Positions 1 through 16,881 are shown, counted from the stretch's first letter. The stretch is DNA of 64,000 nucleotides from Nemopilema nomurai (GCA_003864495.1 ML133488.1:1375230-1439229); one strand, 5' to 3'. Notes: generated from the letters alone by a model not told the origin. Translations and numbers: made by a program.

Positions 1-807
1 TAACGCCTGGTGACAGGAGTGGGAGATTTTGGCTATGCTCACTGCTTGTAGAGGCCAGTCTTTTAAATTCTTGATACATTTCGTGGTTTGTGTCATTGCA
101 AATATCGTGGATTTCTGCTTCAGTTTCAGATAAGTCGACTGCAAGAATTCAAATGATCAACTATGCAGACAAGCCTTTAGGGTATGCATTTGGACAGCGC
201 TTTGAAATTCCTTTTTAGACACCTATCAGTGCAGCTACCAGGGCCTGAAAATATCTGGGAAATTGTTGACAGCGAATACTCACGGGAAATTTTTGCTATT
301 TTGCAGGAAATTTCTAGCGCCAAATCTCCAATGTTTGTCAAACCTTCTAATACAGCATTAACAAATAACTTCTTGTTTACACTTTGTACAATATTTATAA
401 CGTTGAGCAACTTATTAAAATATTGCTGTTGCAGGCAATTCTTTATTTTTAAATTTGCTGCCAGGAAGAAAAATCTTTTTCAAGCCCTAGCAGCTACCAG
501 CGTGAAAATTAACCTTTTTCCGCTTTGAATAGGTCCATTTACTCTCAACGAACGGTTTTGTAACATTGATGCCTATTATATGAACTATTTAAAGATTCTT
601 AAGCCATTTTGCTTTCGAACTACTATCACTGCGCTTGCTTCATGTGGAGTTGCCTCTGTCTTCTATATGGGTTTCATCTAAACAGCATCCATGTCTCGAT
701 GTCTATATTGCGCATACCCCAGTCACCCTTACCCCAGTCACCCTTACCCCAGTCACCCTTACCCCAGTCACCCTTACCCCAGTCACCCTTACCCCATTTC
801 TCCAAAG
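1..807 (+). other. CEP192 intron, 5' part of window
   Basis: This stretch lies upstream of the first recognisable CEP192 exon (808) and is read as intron. The preceding CEP192 exon, which must end with two bases of a split codon, was not found in any frame here, so it is probably outside the window. The only structure seen is a 15-bp minisatellite just before the exon. Open frames near 184-528 have no recognisable domain and no matching splice phase. Confidence 0.5.
714..797 (+). repeat. 15-bp minisatellite next to a splice acceptor
   Basis: About five near-perfect copies of the unit ACCCCAGTCACCCTT run directly into the acceptor of the first visible CEP192 exon at 808. The strand is pyrimidine-rich, so the array supplies the polypyrimidine tract of this acceptor. 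Each unit also contains a CAG that could act as a decoy 3' splice site. Confidence 0.9.
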
Positions 808-6450
<5,643 letters not shown>

Positions 6451-8116
6451 CTCGTCCTGTCAGAATTCCAAAACAATCAATTTTGATGTTGTCTCTAGGG
6501 TTGATGGAATTAGTCATATTGGGCTCTTTAGCTTAGGATTTGGGCATTAACAATTTGTAGATAGCAGAATTTTCTTCGAAGGGGAATTTCTTGAAGTCTC
6601 AAAATGCTTTAAGGCAGAGTGCTTCTATTTCATTTTCAGACGACGGAAATTGGTCGTTACTCTTACTTTTTTGGGTTTTATAATATACAATATTTTGCAG
6701 TGCCCAGATATAAGTATTTAATTTCATCTTGGGAGGCACGGGTCAGTAATTTGATGACTCAATGGATGTTGCATTTAAAACATTTAGTTTTCAAGGTCGA
6801 GTTGAATACCAGAGCAGCTTAAGACTTGAGCTTAGGGAGAAACGTTGTGTTAATAGTAACTGCCATATTCCAAGTTAAGCAACTTTTCTATTAAATGAAT
6901 GTATTTATTTCATTCCCGCTCGTTTTTTTTTTAATTTTACTTCCTTACAAGGCAAAGCCATTTTGCTGAATCGCAGATTCTATTTTCTTTCTGTTTTTTT
7001 AATTGCTTATAGGTTTTTGAAGTTTTTGTTACGGAAAAAACTGATATTTGATTTAATTTTGGAATAAATATTTTCAGCAACTCTTGAATTTTGCATGTTT
7101 TTGGATATAAAAAATAGAAATTGTAGGACATTCGTCAAAGGGGGCGAAACAGGGTGATATTTGAGTCTTACCTAGAATCACAATCATTTGTTACTGTTCC
7201 TTAACCATTCTTGGAAAAAAGAATATACGCATCATCTCAGTGATATTAAACGTGAAATAAAAAAATCATATGTGATACTTCTTGTCAAGGGTAGGGTTTT
7301 TAAAGAAACAAACACCTTTGTGATATAATTTTGAGATTTCTTTTTAAACCACATTGATATAACAAATATTAGAGAAAATTGACGAGATATGAAATGACTA
7401 AACATGTTTTTTAAATACAAATGTTAAGTACCTTTAAAAAGCCAACAAACATAGTATGATGGTTCATTTAAAATCAAATTTATGTTACATCGGTTTAAGG
7501 AAAAGAACAATACCTTGAAAGTACATGAAAGTAAACTGTATCTGTAAATGGCAAGCATAAACCTTTGTGCCAATCACAATTGCACAATTCTTATGGTCAG
7601 TGGTAGCATCTATTGTTACAACATGAGTGATTAAGTAGTACCATTGAAGAATCACCACAAGACACATAAATAGTTCATGGATAATGCTCAATGCCAACCT
7701 TTGACATTATTTGATACTATCAAAAAGAAATGTTACTATTTTTCTATTTAGTTTTTGTAGTTACATCCAATAAAACAAAGCTTAGACCAATTAAACCCTT
7801 ATGGAGACTGGGGATGCTTGTATATATTCTTCACTTAGCAGTTTTTTATTAAACAAGTATTATGTATTGGAAGTGTTGGAATAAAGAAGCGCAACTGAAA
7901 ATGGCTGTTAAATTGACACTAGAGAATCCAACTACATGGTCACAGGTCAAAGTTCCCTAGCTTACAGTGGCAACAAAACCCTGTAAAGAACCCTAAATGA
8001 GGTTGCCATGGATGTGATAAAATGTTGCACCAATAAAGCTACCCCTTTTTTCTACTGAAGATGCTTGACATTTTCAGCTCCAATGATAAGAGTTAAAACC
8101 CTAGCCATTTGGAACC
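6451..8116. other. 3'-to-3' spacer between CEP192 and CIMIP1-like gene
   Basis: This AT-rich spacer holds the 3' ends of two convergent genes. Candidate poly(A) signals are ATTAAA at 6890-6895 for the plus-strand CEP192 gene and TTTATT (AATAAA on the minus strand) at 7845-7850 for the minus-strand gene, whose stop codon is at 8117. No coding exon, RNA gene or mobile element was recognised. Confidence 0.6.
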
Positions 8117-9827
8117 CTAAATAATTGATTCCAATGGCCATTTCATGGATTTTAGAAAGTTCTGCTGTTTCTTTGTGTATCTGCCGTATCTCTCTAGCTG
8201 GCACTGTTGCTCTGAGCTCCTCCAGCCAATCATGCGTGATGTGGTTTTTGGAACACTTTGTGTTGGCCTACCCACAGATAGCTGGGTCAGTGCACTCTGA
8301 TCAATGGGTGGCAGCTTCAGAGCCTCTCTTCTATTCTTGATTCTTATTGCTGCAGGCTCTTCGCCTCGGCTGTCTGTAGTCTCCCCAGCCATCTGAAGGG
8401 TTGTTGAAGTAATTATAACAATTGCAAAATAATTGTAAAGTGAAGGGTTTATATGTTCACAGCCTTGCAAATATTCAAGATCATATGGTACACAACTTAT
8501 CATTTACAGCATCATAACCATCTTACATAAATATCTGATTAAAAGGAAATGCAACAATTTTAATTTCTCTGTTTTGTTTTTTGTAGGCTATATGCTTCAA
8601 GGATCTGGTGTTAGGGGCATGAGGGGCTAGGCAAGCTTGTAGATGGGGCCTTAATTAAGAGGAAAAGATTAAACTGCCAAGCATTAATTTATTTTATTGC
8701 GGTCAAGAAATCAAGAACTGAGGGTTGTGCAATACAAAAGTAGCCACAGAGAACAGGAAAATGCCTGCAAACTAGCCAGAGATGTAAAAAAGCCCTGAAA
8801 GCATGATTATCAGATATAAGTTCTCTCAATTTTTGTTAACACTGGCCCTCTCAAACATTGTTCAGTTGAGTTCAAGTTAGTTGCTTTGCCAATAAATTTA
8901 CATGGGGGTGTCAGGGGGGTGTAAATGTGGTACAAATACAGCAAAATGTTACCTAACAAAAAAATTTAAGGATACTTTTCCTCAATGGAATCATTAACCA
9001 CAAGATTGGATACAGACAAACTTTTTAAACACTCACTTCTCTACTCATATCTGAGAGAAATCCCCAATTCTCTGGCCATCGTTTGGCTGCACTGTGCTCA
9101 TGATGAATGTGATCCTTCCTTCAACAAATAAATGTTACATTTAATTTTAGGTAACAAGCAATTTTTTTTAAATTTTCAAGCTAACGATGAATAATCATAA
9201 ATTGTTTGTTGCACATCGTAAATGTTATGTTGGTGCAATTTTCAGGCTCCATTTTCATTTGGTTGCTTGTGCCACAATGGAAATGAATTTTTTTTAAGAA
9301 AGGAGCTGCAACAATAAACGAGCTAGGTGAAATGAGCAGAGAATTGTATGAGCACCAGAGTTTACTACGGAAGAAATATACTTCGATTCTAGAAGGAAAA
9401 TTAACAGACAAATCTCAAGTTTCTATTTTAATCTAAAATAAAAAACAGAAGGGACCTTCACGAATACTGTTGCAAATAATTTACATGTTGATATAGATAA
9501 AAACTTTGCACAATTCTCCTGTTCTGTTACAAGAATAATTCTATAAGAAAGGAAACCGAATATTGGCGAAGGGCAGACAACTTTTGTGACTGCATCACAG
9601 TAATAATGGAACATTTCTGTGTCATGATAACTACCATGGAATCGATGTGGGAGAAATTTTAGAAAAATCTTGACAGTTCGGGGAAATGTGGATATCGCCC
9701 TTGTTTTTGTGGAATGATAACTGTCTTTGAGCTACCAACTTTGAAAATCACAATTTATATATTGCACTTACCAAATTTGATCATCGGCGACATGATTTCC
9801 AGAAGTCGGCATAGAAGGGCGAACCAT
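8117..9827 (-). CDS. CIMIP1: Ciliary microtubule inner protein, C20orf85/CIMIP1 family
   Basis: Three minus-strand exons: 9772-9827 (ATG at 9827), 9037-9118 and 8117-8392 (TAG at 8117). Phases 2 and 0 match across both introns. The predicted protein is 137 residues, the length I recall for human C20orf85. Family marks: DDQIW split across the first junction, RWPENWGFL in exon 2 (compare NWPQNWGFL in the human protein) and VPKTTSRMIGWRS in exon 3 (compare VPQTTQGFIGWRS), followed by a short C-terminus rich in basic residues and KW. Members of this family are structural proteins inside axonemal doublet microtubules of motile cilia; this role is family knowledge, not visible here. There are no membrane segments or signal peptide. 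A candidate poly(A) signal on this strand is at 7845-7850. The start codon is chosen because it opens the frame joined by phase to the family motif, and the total length fits. The gene is transcribed away from the lysozyme pair, so 9828-11946 separates two divergent genes. Confidence 0.9.
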
Positions 9828-11457
9828 CTTTGAGATTCTGGGATAATCTTTTTTCTGTTGTTTTCGAGAGTCTTTTAAGGCTGACGATAATTCAAGGCTG
9901 ATAAAAGGCTTGTGCAGTATCAGTTTGTTATTCTCAAGCGGTTTTCGAAGATAGCTGCTTTTTTAATCCAATAAGTTTTGTTTTGATCGTAGCGCAGGTG
10001 TTTCGATGCGAAGTCACTGCCTTTCACTCGACTGACCCAGAGGTTCTTGTTTATTGTTGTTGCTGTTTGTTGTCATGGTTTCGAGTCGTGCCTTTTCTTT
10101 CCTTCTCTGTTGTGTTTCCCCAAGAGCAACGAAACAAAGCCATTAGATTAGTAATCAGGTTAGACCTTAGCTGGAAGGTTCTATGGATCTGTTGTAACGA
10201 TAATTTCTGGACAGTTGGGGCGCTATGGAATTTGAACAAGTGTTTTCAGAAGAAACTAGTTCATAAGAGGTTTGTTAGTGATGGGTGGGAACAGTTGGAA
10301 AACTAAAGTGATACAGAGGTTAGACTAGAAGAAGTTGCGGAAAGCTCCGCTTTGTGTATGAATCTATAAAGAGCCTCCTCTTCCAGCTTTTGGTTAAAAC
10401 TAATGATACAGCTTTGGCTTTGTGGTGATATGGTTTAGTTAAGCCGGGAAAGAGTCGCAAAAATTTGTTTGACATAATTCGCGACAACAAAGGCCTGATT
10501 TTGTCAATCAAATGTCGTCCGGTCCTCAAGATGCTCCCCTTCAAGGATCCTTTGCAAGAAAAGTTTGTTCTTGTCTTTATTTTGAAAGGCTTTGCCCACT
10601 TACCCCGATGTAAACAAACTGTCTTTCACGGATTGTGGACTTGGCAATGTGACTAGACCTTGGCTGAAAATAGTGAAAATAATTAATGCATTTGTATTGA
10701 TAACTCATCTTTTCACCCACACTAAAATTAAATGGTACGAAACGTGTGTTTTGCTGCATATTTCTAGTGCAAAAAATGCACCATCTTTACAAATCAAATT
10801 GGGCTATAGTTGACTGAATCCAGCAGATTGTTGGCACACGTGCGACCATTCTTTGACTCGCGTTAACTCATCCCCCTCCCCCCTTCGAACAATGTTGTCC
10901 TGCTGCTAACCTAAGCGTCAGTTTACACCAAACTTTTCCACCAGATTGACTATATGCTATACTTTGTTACCAACGTTGTTTTAGGGGGAAGAAGGGCAAT
11001 TAACAACTAGTTGCGTGTCAAAGAAATGAAAAATGCAAAAAAAACAAGAGAAAAGACTGAGGTGTTCCAAGGACTTTCGGCAGGCATTGTAGGAACAACA
11101 AGAGCCCCAATTCGAAGCGACCTTAATTGGTATGCATGTAATGTAATCTTTGGTAATACCACTAGGTAACTTAAACCAGTAACACGCCTCTGAGAATTAC
11201 GAGTAGATTTAATCAGCAATCGAAGGATCACGCCCTTGGCAAAATTCCTAAATTCAAATTTCCGGTAAGGTGGATCTTTGGTTTGACAAATTTCGAGTCA
11301 TTTTTGGTGAAATTATAGCCCAAGCCTTAATAATTATGTGCATTTCAGACTTAATATTTACTGGACTGCAGTAAAGATTGAGGGTGTGGGGCGGGGCACA
11401 GCATCTCCAGCTGAGAATCTTCAATGTTTAGCGCGGTCCGGGAATCAGATTATCTGA

Positions 11458-11642
11458 GCGGACTGGGGCGAATTTGGACCATCCGGAGAGGTACCATGTT
11501 TTGCTAGATGTCATATATTTAGTAAAGCGTTCCCTGATCCTAACCGACCTGTGATTCGTTGATGCAGTCAAAAAAAAGCTTGACGTGTATGATACAAGGT
11601 TAATCGGATTATCCTCTCCGGATTGTCCGAATTCGCCAGCGG
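11458..11642. repeat. Imperfect inverted repeat, possible MITE remnant
   Basis: The left arm around 11467-11492 (GGCGAATTTGG, then CCATCCGGAGAGG) is repeated inverted around 11610-11636 (CCTCTCCGGATTG, then CCGAATTCGCC). The two arms of about 27 bp match at most positions and flank a loop of roughly 115 bp. No target-site duplication was seen, so an old MITE and a chance hairpin both remain possible. Confidence 0.5.
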
Positions 11643-11715
11643 ATTGCCCATCTAACCAGAAAATTCTGAGAACAGAGTGGGCAAAAAGCAAGCTTCCTGT
11701 ACGCGCGGCCGTGGA

Positions 11716-11726
11716 GAAAGTGAAAG
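11716..11726 (+). promoter_or_regulatory. IRF/ISRE-like site upstream of lysozyme copy 1
   Basis: GAAAGTGAAAG matches the interferon-regulatory-factor core GAAANNGAAA. It lies about 145 bp upstream of the TATA box and 230 bp upstream of the start codon of lysozyme copy 1. IRF genes occur in cnidarians, so an immune input is plausible; a single short match can also occur by chance. Confidence 0.35.
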
Positions 11727-11860
11727 ATTCTGCAACTCAGCTCACTTTCAGCTCTGAGTGATTTCCCTGCTGTTTGAGCATCTATTTCCGTGTTCCATGT
11801 CATGTGATCCAACTCCTGAGCCAATTGGAGCTCGGAAATACCCGGAAGTTCTTTAGACAG

Positions 11861-11869
11861 TATATAAAA
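11861..11869 (+). promoter_or_regulatory. TATA box of lysozyme copy 1
   Basis: TATATAAAA lies 78 bp upstream of the ATG at 11947, a suitable distance for a TATA-driven promoter with a short 5' leader of about 50 bases. The paralogue at 16882 has no equally good TATA at this spacing; its nearest TATATAT-like run is about 400 bp upstream. Confidence 0.5.
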
Positions 11870-11946
11870 TCAATTAAAAAAACCTGTTAGTATTTGTGGC
11901 CGCACCGAGTTGAGGCAAGGAAGTGGTCTGCAACTCAGGCTAAAAG

Positions 11947-14900
11947 ATGAGAAAGCTTTTTATCCTGGCCTTTGGTAAGTGAGTTTATTTGCAATGCAAG
12001 CTGTTTGGTTCAACTTTAGACGAAACGTTAGAATCGGGATTCTAGACAAACAGTTTGCCTGTCAGAAGTAATATAAACCTGTCATTACCAATGAAACATG
12101 GGCTTGTTTGTGCAATTACCAGGACAGTCGAGAGGGGCTGGGGTACTCTGCAGTACTCTGGCACAGTATCATCAAACTCAAACATGAAAATGTATTTGTA
12201 AAATTGCGACTGTTTCGTTCATTTGTTTTGCGTTGCAGCCTTTTCCAAGATAACCTCACGGTCCCCTTGTTTACTTGTTATTCTGACAGGCTTTCCATGC
12301 CTAGTGCGTTACGACGGGTCTGTGTTCTTGTCATTTTTAATACGATGCTGAGCTAAATATTTGTCAGAAGTTTGTGTTTGCTGGGACAATAACAGAACCT
12401 CTTTCGGTTTCACGCGTTGCCTCGCGGAAACGCCTTCCGCCTGAACTGGGCTGGTTTTGAAACATTCATTTCTCGACCGCAATGGCTGCCAACGTTGTAC
12501 AATGTTTTTGCAGCCCATTCCAATCTCTCAACTTCAAACTTCATCAATACCTAATTGTGGATATCCCTGCTGAAGACCTTAATTCCAAGAGTCTAGACTG
12601 GAAAAGTAAGAGAATGCTTCAAAGCGAAACTACTTTCTCACCGGACCTCAGAATACCAATAAACTTTTGAAGTCCCAAAGTTGCTTGTCTTGTCGAAAAA
12701 TGAATCTGAGTTTTGTTAAAGGAAAACTAACCTTGTTACACAAGCATTGGATGCAAGAGAACACCACCAGGTTGTGCTGGTTGGAACTAGGGGTATATCA
12801 ACGAGGGTAATCAGCGTGTTGAAGTGCCCCAAAACGCGCACCCGCACCATACATGCCTGTAAGACTATAGAATAAGTGTGTAGAAAAACCCAACTTCAGT
12901 TTTCATTAACTGTAAAAACTGGTTCAAATACCTAGAAATATTCGGCGTCCAGGTCGTTACTTTTTATAATCTCCTTTGCTTGATATAAATGCCCTGACAC
13001 ATCTAGACAGGAACTGCTTTCGGTCGATTCGGTCCATTGTTAGGACTTGACTCAGACTGCACTTCCTCTTCAGGGGTAGGCGGGACATATTTGCGGGTTT
13101 GAGCGTTTTCTAGCATGGGGGCGTATTGTGCATCTAGGTCACGCAGTAGCCTTTGTCACAAAAGGTCACTGACAAATGACAGAAGACCGCCACATGTGCA
13201 TGCAGTGTTCAGGTCATCAGGAAATGCTGCAGACTGTTACGAAATCTCTGCTCCAGGACCCTGAAAGTTGAATAGGCCCCCGGGGGCTTGTTAGAGCTTT
13301 TACGGTATGTATACCACAGCTGCTTGCTGCCAAAGTTGATAAAAATGGTATAGGACAGAACGCAGCAGCAGCAAGGCAATTATGCGATTTATAGTGGTTA
13401 AGGTAGTATACTCCCATAACGTGTCCGTTTGATGTAAAATTCGACTACAAAGACAAACTTTAATTGTTACCTTGCAGAATTTCAAGGTAGTTGGTTCGTT
13501 AGGCCATAAAATGATTTGAAGTTTACTCGTTCCCTACGGTTCACAGGAAACTGTTTGCTTTTTCATCTAGGCCTTGCATTGCTGTTGCCGATATTTGCTA
13601 ACCAGGATTTGAACTGCGCAGAGGTATGTGGGATAAATATTTCAATCAGTCATTTCGTTCATCTTTGCCTATTTTAAACTTTCTACTTATAACATTTTCT
13701 AAGCAAATGGGCAGTCGAAATATTTCGCATATGATGCATGGAATATTCAGGCTTTACAAGGAGAATTTTTCCCAACATTATGGAACAACCAACCAGTGAA
13801 GAAATCTTACTTTGTATGACAGTAATCAACTAATATTTCCACGGTGCACGATGCAATTGATTTCTAATAGTGGTTTATTGAATTGTCACGTTTTTCAGTT
13901 CAAACAAGCTTAGACCTGCAGACGCTCTGTTGGTGACACGAACTAACCTTGTAGTGGATCTATACATGAAACCATGCACAGTCTGCCTTTGGATGAAAAC
14001 TGCAGGCTGATAACAGGCTTGCCCATCAAGTGAGGCACGTACGTAGCCTTGCTCCATTCAGTGACTAAATGGTGGTTAACTTTTAGGGTGATGAAGGCTG
14101 TCAGCAGAATTCTGTCGCTGTAGAGCAGTCTGCGCCGTCAAATGGCATAAAAGAACTTGATGAGTTTGCGTCTGAAGATTCTCCTGAAGATTCATCCGAA
14201 GCAGATGATGACGTTGGAAATGAAGTTGGCAACCTACCACAAAGTAGTCCATGGCGACGCTCAAGGAGCAGCAGGAGAAGTTGGTCAAGTCGTCGCCGCT
14301 CAAGTAGATGGGGCTCATCTCGTAGGCGAAGCTTCGTCCGAAGAAGACGCTCTATGAAGACGGAGCAAGACGAGACGATAAGACGAAGACGAGTTATAAG
14401 ACGAAGACGAGTTATAAACGAAGACGAGAGACGAAGACGAGTTATAAGACGAAGACGAGTTATAAGACGAAGACGAGTTTATAAGACGAAGACGAGTTAT
14501 AAGACGAAGACGAGTTATAAGACGAAGACGAGTTATAAGACGAAGACGAGTTATAAGACGAAGACGAGTTATAAGGCGAAGACGAGTTATAAGACGAAGA
14601 CGAGTTATAAGACGAAGACGAGTTTTAAGACGACGAAGAATAACTCGCCGACGAATAACAAGGAGAAGAATAATGAGGCGAAGGTTTTGGTCGAGAAGGA
14701 GAATCTCTAGAAGGAGTAAGGCATATCTTTCTTTAACAGCAAAATTGTTAAACTCGTTGTGAGATATAATGGGATAATGGGAAGATAGTCAATGCAGGTT
14801 AACCTCGCTTTTACGTTGCTTGCCTTTTCCGTCATAGGTAGCTACCTTAAGGTCAGTAAAGGCCAAGTTACATTCAATTCCGAGGGAAACAACAACAAGA

Positions 14901-16262
14901 AAAGCAAATACTACAGTCGCAAGCCGCACGTCCCTGGAAGATGGTCAGGAGTCACGCTTGGCAGGGGGTACGACATGGGCCAGAAAACAAAGAAGCAGGT
15001 TATCAGAGACCTTACGAGTGCGGGTGTGTCAAAGCAGCTTGCCACAAAGCTGGCCGAGGGGGCAAAGCTCAAAGGACAAAGTGCAAGGAATTTTCTCAAG
15101 GTATGCTGCAATCATAATGGTTTCTCTGAATGGAATGAGATCCAATGACTTTCTTGAAGCAGTTCGTTGCAAGGTCGTCAACTTAGAAAAATAGGGGCTG
15201 TGCTGTAGCAAATTAATGGCGTAAATGGAGCTTTGCTTTTATATGCTGTAACTCCAGTTATGTTCATTTGAAGCGTTGTGTTAAGTCGACATGGTGTTGG
15301 GTCAAATGTTGACCACCTTGTTAGATTACTTTCCTACACGGAACAATATGCTGAGTGAACTGTTGGATCGTTCGACCAAGGCTTCAAGAGTCGACCTTGA
15401 CTTCACTAGACTGTGGTTGTGTTGCTTTTTTAGAAAAACAAACTCAACGGGATTGAAATCACTGGTCAACAACAGAAGAACCTCTTCAAAGTCAGCTACG
15501 GACGACAAGAGGCAGAGGCCAAGCGCCTGACTACAAAGTACTACAAAACTAACTGGGGCTCGGTCAACCCAAAGATGCAGGAAGTTCTTGTGGACCTGAA
15601 GTTCAGAGGGGATCTGCTACCGAGATCAAACGCTGCAGGGCAGAAAGCTTTGAAGGCCGCTGTCAAAGCTAATGATATGAAGAAGTTCAAAGAGGTAAAA
15701 TATTTTCTCTTGCAAACGGGAGCAACCTTATTCATTCTCACTTCAAAAGAAGCGTGCTTGAGGACTTCTCACGTAACCCAACTGTGTTCTTCTGGGGGGG
15801 GGGGGGGGGAGGGGGGGGGAGGATGCTGATATTTGGAACAGTACAAAATGAGCAGTTGTTCAGGACAGTCCTAAATGCCACAACCACCCCCCCCCCCCGT
15901 CCGTTTTCCAATGAGAATCTGCTTATAGATTGCGAAGCTGTTTTCCTTGCTGCATGTCATGTCAAACTTACTGTCTCTTTTTCATTCATATGCCATTCTT
16001 ATCTGATGAAGTGTCGTAATACTGGAATCCCGTAACGATAGTGACAAGGATTTTCTTTCCTCGGAAAAATGAATAATGGTGCTCTTTCCCTGCCAAAGTA
16101 TTCATAAGATTTCATAAGACAACAGATTTCAAAAGGAACCGAATTGTTTCACAACGACATTTCCTTTTACTCAAGGTGATGAGCAATAGAAAGTACTGGG
16201 AGAATGTCCCCAAAGATCGATTTGACCGAAGAAAGAAGTTCTTAGAGGGGAAATCTGGCTGA
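11947..16262 (+). CDS. Secreted pesticin/T4-type lysozyme with arginine-repeat region, copy 1 (one-base frame break)
   Basis: Six exons: 11947-11974, 13571-13623, 14087-14715, 14838-15100, 15434-15694 and 16176-16262 (TGA at 16260). Exons 1-2 encode a signal peptide (MRKLFILAF... then a leucine-rich core) and the sequence DLNCAE. Exon 3 starts with a Cys and an acidic stretch (ELDEF...SEADDDV). It then turns into arginine/serine and an 18-bp repeat coding RRRRVI. Exons 4-6 form a lysozyme-like domain with NSEGN, SGVTLGRGYDMGQ, a LVDLKFRGD helix and PKDRFDRRKKFL at the end. Glu, Thr and Asp occur with about 24 and 6 residue spacing, as in the catalytic triad of pesticin and T4-type lysozymes. 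The likely role is peptidoglycan cleavage outside the cell. One extra T in the run 14478-14480 shifts the frame within the repeats. The arginine frame after it is the one that splices in phase to exon 4, whereas the unshifted frame stops at 14708. The model is therefore allele-, assembly- or pseudogene-dependent. A possible poly(A) signal lies at 16659-16664. Confidence 0.82.
14384..14634 (+). repeat. 18-bp coding tandem repeat (RRRRVI) in lysozyme copy 1
   Basis: Roughly a dozen copies of an 18-bp unit containing AGACGAAGACGAGTTATA lie inside exon 3. In the frame that splices to the lysozyme exons each unit reads Arg-Arg-Arg-Arg-Val-Ile. One unit has a 6-bp net deletion (frame kept) and one has an extra T at 14478-14480 (frame lost). 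Before the extra T the exon frame reads RRRRVI; after it the same frame reads YKTKTS. Confidence 0.93.
14909..15017 (+). other. 109-bp block identical to lysozyme copy 2 (gene conversion candidate)
   Basis: These 109 bases of exon 4 are identical to 22152-22260 of the second copy, while exon sequence on both sides differs at many, mainly synonymous, sites. The block covers the codons for the SGVTLGRGYDMGQ active-site segment. Such a sharply bounded identical tract is typical of recent gene conversion, or of strong constraint plus chance. Confidence 0.75.
15793..15898 (+). repeat. Poly-G tract followed by poly-C tract in an intron
   Basis: In the intron between exons 5 and 6 of lysozyme copy 1 there is a G-rich run (about 15793-15822, broken by single A) and, some 65 bases later, a C run (about 15887-15898). 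In RNA the two could pair as a very stable G:C hairpin; alone, the G run could form a quadruplex. Confidence 0.8.
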
Positions 16263-16881
16263 TCGCTGGCGTTGAGGACATTTTACTTGCTCTTGAACTG
16301 ATTTTTTTTGGCTGGAAATGTTTTATTGCTTTGCAAATGGAACAGATCGATTGTTAGATTGTTAGATTGAGTTGAAGATATCACTTTATTATCCACTGTT
16401 TTTTTGCTTCTTTAACACTTACCCAGCCTCGACACGTTATTGTTCAAGAAGTTTCCGATATCAAAGAAAAAAGAACTGATCTTTATATATGCAGCCATTT
16501 AGCCAGGTAGAATTATCGTTAGTTTTGTTGGTGACGTCACGAGTGACAATCGCTGCAAAGACGATCGTGAGTAACCAGCTGAATGCGCAGGAATTGGCTG
16601 AATACGGGTAAATAAGCATTGATAAAGGACTACGGTTACTTGTCTCCCTTTACAAGCAAATAAAGAGCACACCATTGTAACTAAGAAGCTTCTGCTCTCT
16701 GTTCGTTCAGTTATCTTTTGTTTGATGATTGTACGCCGATTTCTGTGTCCCATTATGATGTAGAGCACGTGACATGCCAGTTTTGTCCCAGGGGTTGTGG
16801 GACGTTAGATCGGGACACACTGCTACGCACGTCTTTGGCTGAACCAGTTGGGGATGCGATCGTCGCTAACCCAGGCCAAAG
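16263..16881 (+). promoter_or_regulatory. Short spacer between the two lysozyme copies
   Basis: This 619-bp spacer must hold the 3' end of copy 1 (AATAAA candidate at 16659-16664) and the promoter of copy 2. A perfect CRE palindrome TGACGTCA lies at 16532-16539 and an E-box CACGTG at 16766-16771. No strong TATA box lies close to the start codon at 16882. The function of these sites is inferred from motif match only. Confidence 0.4.

Larger units (their letters stand above)
9828..11946. other. Divergent spacer between CIMIP1-like gene and lysozyme copy 1
   Basis: About 2.1 kb without a recognised exon. It contains the presumed promoter of the minus-strand ciliary gene near 9830-10000 and the promoter of lysozyme copy 1 near 11700-11890. 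An imperfect inverted repeat lies at about 11458-11642. Open frames in this stretch are short and lack domains. Confidence 0.5.

Noticed and set aside
184..528. Possible upstream CEP192 exon
   Set aside because: The frame has no CEP192-like motif and no donor of the required phase 2 before the exon at 808.
15990..16035. CTGATGA followed by a short stem, hammerhead ribozyme-like
   Set aside because: The GAAA part of the catalytic core and proper stems I and III are missing.
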